From JBKPDV01 sp046728075 (GTDB lineage: Bacteria > Acidobacteriota > Thermoanaerobaculia > UBA5066 > Gp7-AA6), in assembly GCA_046728075.1 (NCBI GenBank), contig JBKPDV010000110.1, positions 1 to 17,522 of the forward strand: 17,522 nucleotides of DNA, read 5' to 3'. Below the pieces are notes generated by a model that saw only the letters and a list, made by a program, of their open reading frames with translations, was not told the DNA's origin and ran no database searches. Each line of letters opens with the position of its first letter. The first letter of the stretch is position 1. The position numbers and the translations under genes are program-made. Positions 13,656 to 17,522 of this stretch are shown one piece after another.

Positions 13656-13684
13656 ATCCTAACAAGGACCTGCCCGGCGGTCAA
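13656..13684 (-). promoter_or_regulatory. Sigma70-like promoter of the yceD-rpmF-plsX-fab operon
   Basis: The minus strand has TTGACC (13684-13679), a 17-base spacer and TAGGAT (13661-13656). Both boxes fit the -35/-10 consensus well and the spacing is ideal. Transcription would begin near 13649, about 7 bases before the yceD ATG, giving a nearly leaderless mRNA. This is a prediction from sequence only. Confidence 0.5.
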
Positions 13685-13691
13685 AGTCCGA

Positions 13692-13768
13692 AGTCAGTAG
13701 TCGGTAGTCAGTAGTCGGTAGTTTCGGGAGCCTTTCCCCTACCGACTATCGACTACCGACTACCGACT
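13692..13768. repeat. Heptamer inverted-repeat array, family AGTCNGT (2nd of 2)
   Basis: The left arm (13692-13722, 31 bp) reads AGTCAGT-AGTCGGT-AGTCAGT-AGTCGGT-AGT. The spacer is 15 bp, the shortest of the set. The right arm (13738-13768, 31 bp) reads on the minus strand AGTCGGT-AGTCGGT-AGTCGAT-AGTCGGT-AGG. It is the only array between divergent genes (yceD and the first glycosyltransferase), so it occupies DNA upstream of both promoters rather than lying inside an mRNA. Confidence 0.96.
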
Positions 13769-13790
13769 GTTCCCTATCCCCATCGCTACA

Positions 13791-14915
13791 ATGCGACTCG
13801 TGCTCAAAGTGGCCATCGATGCGCGCGCATTGCTTTCGCAGAAGACCGGAATCGGCACCTACACACGGGCGGTGGCGCAGGGGCTGGCGGAGATTTCCGG
13901 CATCGAGGTCGGTCTCTTTTCGCCGCGCCCCCTGCCGGAGGCGGCGCTCTCGGGACCCTGGAGCGTGCATGCGGACTCCCATCCCTCCGGGATGATCTGG
14001 ACACAGACGACTCTCGCCCGCCGCTGCGCCGCCTGGAACGCGGACGTTCTTCTCGCCGCCCTGACCATCGGCCCCGTCCGAGGAGACCTGCCTCTGGTGT
14101 CCGTTGTCCATGATCTGACCCCCTGGACCAATCCGGAGTGGCATGCGGCGCGAACCCTCGTGGGTTTCGTCCCCCTCTGGGAGCGCACGGCGGAACGGGC
14201 GGCCCGGTTACTCTGCGTCTCGAAGTCGACTGCGACAGAACTCGAAAACCGATACCCGGAGACCTTGCCGCGGGTGCGAGTGGTTTTGAACGGTGTCGAT
14301 TCGGAACTGACCCCGGCTCCCGAGGGACCCGCGGCCGAGACCACGCGGCGGCGCTTCGCGCACGGTTGCCGTTACGTCCTCTATCTCGGAACACTGGAAC
14401 CTCGCAAGAACGTGGAGAGCCTCGTGGCCGCATGCGAACGGCTCTGGAGCGGGCGACGATCCCGTCCCGATCTGGTGCTGGCGGGCGGCGTCGGGTGGAA
14501 GACGTCCTCCCTGCACCGCCGCATCGCCCGCTCCCCCTTCCGGGACAAGATCCACCTGGCGGGCTATGCGGCGCGGGAGGTCGCGAGCGAGTTGTACCGG
14601 GCGGCGGAGGTTTTCGTCTTTCCCTCTCTGGCCGAAGGCTTCGGCCTCCCGCTGCTCGAGGCGATGGCCTGCGGCGTCCCTGTAGTCGCCTCCACCGCGC
14701 CAGCCCTCGTGGAGGTGGGCGGTGACGCCGCGCTCTACGCCGAGGCCACGGATGCAGGCGGGCTCGCACGCCAGATCGAGCGGGCGCTGGAGGACCGCCC
14801 GCTGGCCGATCGGCTCCGGCGCGCCGGTCTCGCGCGGGCTCGCACCTTCTCCTGGACGCGGGCCGCCGCCCAAACGGCAGCGGTGCTCCAGGAGGCGGCA
14901 TGGGAGGCGCGGTGA
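13791..14915 (+). CDS. Glycosyltransferase family 4 (first of three)
   Basis: This 374-residue GT-B-fold retaining glycosyltransferase has an N-terminal acceptor domain beginning VAIDARALLSQKTGIGTYTRA, then the donor domain with YLGTLEPRKN (197-207) and the E-x7-E motif E282/E290 in AEGFGLPLLEAMACGVPVV. It probably adds a sugar to a surface polysaccharide or O-antigen intermediate on the cytoplasmic side; sugar and linkage cannot be told. The ATG at 13791 has no Shine-Dalgarno. The bases TACAAT at 13787-13792 resemble a -10 box, so a leaderless start at the in-frame GTG at 13800 is an alternative. It is the first gene of the plus-strand operon and overlaps the next gene. Confidence 0.9.
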   Translation: MRLVLKVAIDARALLSQKTGIGTYTRAVAQGLAEISGIEVGLFSPRPLPEAALSGPWSVHADSHPSGMIWTQTTLARRCAAWNADVLLAALTIGPVRGDLPLVSVVHDLTPWTNPEWHAARTLVGFVPLWERTAERAARLLCVSKSTATELENRYPETLPRVRVVLNGVDSELTPAPEGPAAETTRRRFAHGCRYVLYLGTLEPRKNVESLVAACERLWSGRRSRPDLVLAGGVGWKTSSLHRRIARSPFRDKIHLAGYAAREVASELYRAAEVFVFPSLAEGFGLPLLEAMACGVPVVASTAPALVEVGGDAALYAEATDAGGLARQIERALEDRPLADRLRRAGLARARTFSWTRAAAQTAAVLQEAAWEAR

Positions 14916-16057
14916 GGACTCTTGCGCTCATCGGCGTCGACGCGCGCAAGCTCCGAGACTTCGGAATCGGAACCTATATCCGCCACCTCCTCGAGGCCAT
15001 CGGCCGCCGGGAGGAATCTCGCCGGTACCGGTTTCGGATCTACGTCCGCAAAGCGGATCGGGAGGTGCTGACCGCGATGCCGGACCATTTCGAGATCGTC
15101 ACCGAGGACTCTCCCGGCTACTCGCTGTCGGAGCTGACCCGGTTCGCCTGGCGTCTCTGGCGGGACCGCCTCGACCTCTTTCACGCCACCCACTACGTGC
15201 TGCCCCCTCTCTGGAAGAGCCGGGCAGTCGTCACGATCCACGACATCATTCACGTCCTGTATCCGCAATTCCTCCCGAGCCGCGGAGCCCACGTCTACGC
15301 GCGGCTGATGATTCGCCGGTCTCTCGATCGCGCCGATCGCATCATCACCGTTTCCTACAACAGCAAGAGAGACCTGACCGATTATTTCCGTGTCCCTTCG
15401 AGGCGAATCGAGGTGATCTACAACGGAGTGTCTCCTCTGTTTCGACACGACGTCTCGGCCGAGCAGCGCGAACAGGTCGCCCGGAAATACGGGCTTCCCG
15501 GTCCGTACCTGCTCTTTCTCGGCGGGGAGAAGCCGCACAAGAACGTCCAGAACGTGCTGCGCGCCTTCGCGCAGGCTCGCCGCAAACGGGACTTGCGTCA
15601 CACACTCGTGCTGGCCGGCCCGATGCCGAAGAATCGAGCGAGACTGGACGCCCTGATCTCGGCACTGGACATCCAGACATCGGTCGTTGAGACCGGCGTC
15701 GTCGAGGAGCAGGACCTCCCCGGCCTCTACGCCGGCGCTGACGCCTTTCTCTATCCGACTCTCTACGAGGGGTTCGGACTCCCTGTCGTCGAAGCGATGG
15801 CCTGCGGGACGCCGGTCCTGACTTCCTCCACATCGGCACTGCAGGAGATCGCCGGCGGCTACGCCTATCTCGTCGATCCGATGGACGTGGACGCCATCAC
15901 CGGCGGGATCGTCGTGCTGACGACCGACTCGAAGGTCCGGGAAGACTTTCGCGAGCTCGGCCGCAAGAGAGCGCTCGACTTCAACTGGGACAAGGCCGCC
16001 GAGAAGACGCTGGAAGTCTATGCCGCCGCCCTGGCGGGCGGCGGGCGAAAGGCGTAA
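14900..16057 (+). CDS. Glycosyltransferase family 4 (second of three)
   Basis: This GT4-type protein has up to 385 residues and the N-terminus LIGVDARKLRDFGIGTYIRHLL. The donor-site segment LFLGGEKPHKN is at 205-215 and E-x7-E is E290/E298 in YEGFGLPVVEAMACGTPVL. It is paralogous to its neighbour in architecture and probably works on the same glycan. Two starts are credible: the ATG at 14900 after AGGAGG (16-base overlap with the previous gene), or the GTG at 14912 after GGGAGG (4-base GTGA overlap). Either way translation is coupled. Its last codons, just before the TAA stop, run into a GGCGAAN heptamer array. Confidence 0.9.
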   Translation: MGGAVRTLALIGVDARKLRDFGIGTYIRHLLEAIGRREESRRYRFRIYVRKADREVLTAMPDHFEIVTEDSPGYSLSELTRFAWRLWRDRLDLFHATHYVLPPLWKSRAVVTIHDIIHVLYPQFLPSRGAHVYARLMIRRSLDRADRIITVSYNSKRDLTDYFRVPSRRIEVIYNGVSPLFRHDVSAEQREQVARKYGLPGPYLLFLGGEKPHKNVQNVLRAFAQARRKRDLRHTLVLAGPMPKNRARLDALISALDIQTSVVETGVVEEQDLPGLYAGADAFLYPTLYEGFGLPVVEAMACGTPVLTSSTSALQEIAGGYAYLVDPMDVDAITGGIVVLTTDSKVREDFRELGRKRALDFNWDKAAEKTLEVYAAALAGGGRKA

Positions 16058-16142
16058 GGCGAATGGCGAAAGGCGTTGCACCTACGATTGCAGTATTTCC
16101 TTCTTCTCTTCGCCCTTCGCCCTTCGCCCTTCGCCCTTCGCC
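16044..16142. repeat. Heptamer inverted-repeat array, family GGCGAAN (3rd of 3)
   Basis: The left arm (16044-16075) reads GGCGAAA-GGCGTAA-GGCGAAT-GGCGAAA-GGCG. The spacer is 33 bp. The right arm (16109-16142) is, on the minus strand, four perfect GGCGAAG units plus GGCGAA. It lies between the second and third glycosyltransferases on the plus strand, which shows that the arrays are not confined to the fab operon or to one transcription direction. The left arm overlaps the last codons and stop of the preceding gene. Confidence 0.95.
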
Positions 16143-16151
16143 GCATTCCCC

Positions 16152-17234
16152 ATGAGAACCGCCGTCGTCCACGACTGGTTGAACGGGATGCGCGGCGGGG
16201 AGAAGGTCCTCGAGCAGATCCTGCCCCTCGTGCCGGATCCTACAATATTTACATTGTTTCACGTTCCGGGGTCCGTGTCGCCGGCGATCGAGCGGTACCC
16301 GATCCGCGTTTCCTCATGGAACCGCCTCCCCTTCGTTCGGCGGTACTACCGGAACCTGCTCCCCCTCTTCCCGGCCGCCGTCGAGGCGTTTGACCTCTCC
16401 GGCTTCGATCTCGTCGTCTCCTCCTCCCACTGCGTGGCCAAAGGAGCCGTGGCGCCACCCGGCGTCCCGCACCTCTGCTACTGCCACACGCCCGTGCGCT
16501 ATGCCTACGAGCAGTTCGAGCTCTACTTTCCGAGAGGCCGGACGCGCTTGCGCGCCTGGAAGTCCCTCGCGATCGCCCGGTTGCGCGCCTGGGATCAGGC
16601 CACGGCCGGCCGCCCGTCGCGTTACCTGGCCAACTCGAACGCGGTCGCGGGCCGGATCCGGAAACATTACGGGCGGGAGGCGACGGTCCTGCCCCCTCCG
16701 GCCGACGTCGAGTTCTTCACGCCCGGTGCCTCCGCTCGAGGCGACTTCCTGCTCGCGGTGGGCGCGGTCGTTCCGTACAAACGCTTCGAGGACGCGATCC
16801 TCGCGGCGAGCCGGCTTGCGCGGCCGCTCGTTCTGGTCGGACGCGGCCCGGAGGAGCGCCGTCTCCGCGAACTCGCCGGGCCCTCCGTAAGAATCCTCGT
16901 GGACGTGCCGGGCGAGCAGTTGCGGGACCTTTACCGCTCCTGCGCCTTCTTCGTTCAACCCGGCGAGGAAGACTTCGGTATCGCCGCGGCCGAGGCTCTG
17001 GCCTGCGGGGCGCCTGTCGTTGCGCTTTCCCGCGGAGGAATCCTGGACATGGTGACCGACGGCGTCGAGGGAGCTCTCTACGACACGCCGGGCCCTCAGC
17101 CCCTGGCCGAGGCGGTCGAACGCGCCGCGGCCATGCGCTTCGACTACAATCGCCTGCGCTCGACAGCGTTGCGGTTCTCACCCGAGCGATTCCGGGAAGG
17201 ATTCCGCACCGCGATCGAGGAGAGTCTGCGATGA
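16152..17234 (+). CDS. Glycosyltransferase family 4 (third of three)
   Basis: This 360-residue GT4-type protein begins MRTAVVHDWLNGMRGGEKVLEQI, a start seen in a subgroup of polysaccharide mannosyl- or related transferases (specificity inferred, not shown). The donor-domain segment LLAVGAVVPYKRFE is at 200-213 and E-x7-E is E273/E281 in EEDFGIAAAEALACGAPVV. The ATG at 16152 lies 9 bases after a heptamer array and has no Shine-Dalgarno. The frame is open 44 codons upstream through the array, but that stretch translates as repeat (SPFALRP-like) and is not counted. The gene ends by a 4-base ATGA overlap with the next small ORF. Confidence 0.9.
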   Translation: MRTAVVHDWLNGMRGGEKVLEQILPLVPDPTIFTLFHVPGSVSPAIERYPIRVSSWNRLPFVRRYYRNLLPLFPAAVEAFDLSGFDLVVSSSHCVAKGAVAPPGVPHLCYCHTPVRYAYEQFELYFPRGRTRLRAWKSLAIARLRAWDQATAGRPSRYLANSNAVAGRIRKHYGREATVLPPPADVEFFTPGASARGDFLLAVGAVVPYKRFEDAILAASRLARPLVLVGRGPEERRLRELAGPSVRILVDVPGEQLRDLYRSCAFFVQPGEEDFGIAAAEALACGAPVVALSRGGILDMVTDGVEGALYDTPGPQPLAEAVERAAAMRFDYNRLRSTALRFSPERFREGFRTAIEESLR

Positions 17235-17485
17235 AAATGCTCGAACCGACAGCCGAGGCTTCCGGCCCGGCGCATCACGTCTCCCGTCTCACGCGGTCTG
17301 GCTTTGCTCGGCCCGGCTCTGCCGCGCCTCGCAGCTCGCGAGGCCAGCCTCGCGAGACGCCCCGAAGCCGCCGCAGGCAGCCTGGCTTTGCTCGGCCCGG
17401 CTCTGCCGCGCCTCGCAGCTCGCGAGGCCAGCCTCGCGAGACGCCCCGAAGCCGCCGCAGGCGCTCCGCCTCCCGTCCCGCATGA
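17231..17485 (+). CDS. Small Arg/Ser/Pro-rich ORF with internal 28-residue repeat (doubtful gene)
   Basis: This 84-codon frame starts with an ATG overlapping the stop of the third glycosyltransferase by ATGA, and ends with a TGA overlapping the next ATG by ATGA. That is a classic translational-coupling layout at both ends. The product, however, is low-complexity: after about 22 unique residues, a 28-residue unit rich in Arg, Pro, Ala and Ser occurs twice, matching an 84-bp DNA repeat. No domain, signal peptide or hydrophobic core is seen. It may be a real small gene, a coupling leader that carries ribosomes to the next start, or simply an open frame through repetitive DNA. Confidence 0.35.
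   Translation: MKMLEPTAEASGPAHHVSRLTRSGFARPGSAAPRSSRGQPRETPRSRRRQPGFARPGSAAPRSSRGQPRETPRSRRRRSASRPA
17298..17462. repeat. 84-bp direct tandem repeat with internal palindromes
   Basis: Bases 17298-17378 and 17382-17462 are identical over 81 bp at a period of 84. Each copy holds two CTCGCGAG palindromes separated by GCCAGC (17335-17356 and 17419-17440), so each can form a hairpin. The period is a multiple of three and keeps the small ORF open. It is unlike the heptamer arrays. Confidence 0.95.
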
Positions 17486-17522
17486 TCCGCACGCGTCGAA
17501 TCGCCCTTCTCTTCCTCGTGTC
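17482..17522 (+). CDS. Start of a downstream gene (signal or membrane N-terminus, runs off window)
   Basis: An ATG at 17482 overlaps the TGA of the preceding small ORF and opens MIRTRRIALLFLV to the window edge. Basic residues followed by a hydrophobic run suggest a signal peptide or first transmembrane helix. In a polysaccharide operon this could be an export, polymerase or anchoring protein, but 13 residues do not identify it. Confidence 0.45.
   Translation, partial: MIRTRRIALLFLV

Noticed and set aside
2079..16142. CRISPR array
   Set aside because: Units are 7 bp without spacers between them, in inverted pairs, and no cas genes are present.
2079..16142. Transposed MITE or REP element copies
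   Set aside because: The five families differ and the spacers between arms share no sequence, so these are not copies of a single element; no transposase is visible in the window.
16020..16151. 44-codon upstream extension of the third glycosyltransferase
   Set aside because: Encoded by a heptamer array and by the overlapping end of the previous gene.

Overview
The window looks like a chromosomal piece of a high-GC, Gram-negative-type soil or sediment bacterium. The best guess is Acidobacteriota. That guess rests on the style of the Ser/Thr kinase N-terminus (TRLGPYEIL...GAGGMGEVYRARD) and on a core lipid operon beside an ETF/Fe-S module. No ribosomal RNA is present, so the taxonomy is an inference.

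Left part (1-2021, minus strand): a partial Ser/Thr protein kinase, a decayed copy of a tRNA-Gly gene, an intact tRNA-Gly(GCC) with encoded CCA, a hypothetical zinc-ribbon/B-box-like protein, and a YraN-family nuclease.

Centre (2173-13642, minus strand): one long co-directional lipid gene series. In transcription order it is yceD(DUF177)-rpmF-plsX-fabH-fabD-[class-A-beta-lactamase-like serine hydrolase]-fabG-acpP-fabF-etfB-etfA-[membrane Fe-S oxidoreductase, EtfD/EMO type]. It joins fatty-acid and phospholipid initiation to an electron-transfer flavoprotein and its probable quinone-reducing partner. Four-base start/stop overlaps at plsX/fabH and fabF/etfB and a 5-base gap at acpP/fabF support co-expression. 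A sigma70-like promoter (TTGACC-N17-TAGGAT) lies just upstream of yceD.

Right part (13791-17522, plus strand): a divergent surface-polysaccharide operon with three GT4-type glycosyltransferases. A small Arg-rich ORF follows, built on an exact 84-bp tandem repeat, and then the first codons of another gene.

The most unusual content is between the genes. From 2.0 to 16.2 kb nearly every gap above about 80 bp is filled by an array of 7-bp repeats arranged as tandem heptamers, a short unrelated spacer, then inverted tandem heptamers. There are ten arrays in five sequence families: RGTCTAA, AGTCNGT, GGCGAAN, AGCTATC and GACTGAG. Left and right arms always belong to the same family, and the commonest arm length is 31 bp (four heptamers plus 3 bases). 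Spacers share no sequence, so these are not copies of one transposed element. Several arrays abut start codons that lack a Shine-Dalgarno sequence, and one encodes the C-terminal end and stop codon of a protein. Period-7 repeats resemble in concept the STRR heptanucleotide repeats of cyanobacteria. I know of no described system with matched inverted arms in several families within one operon.
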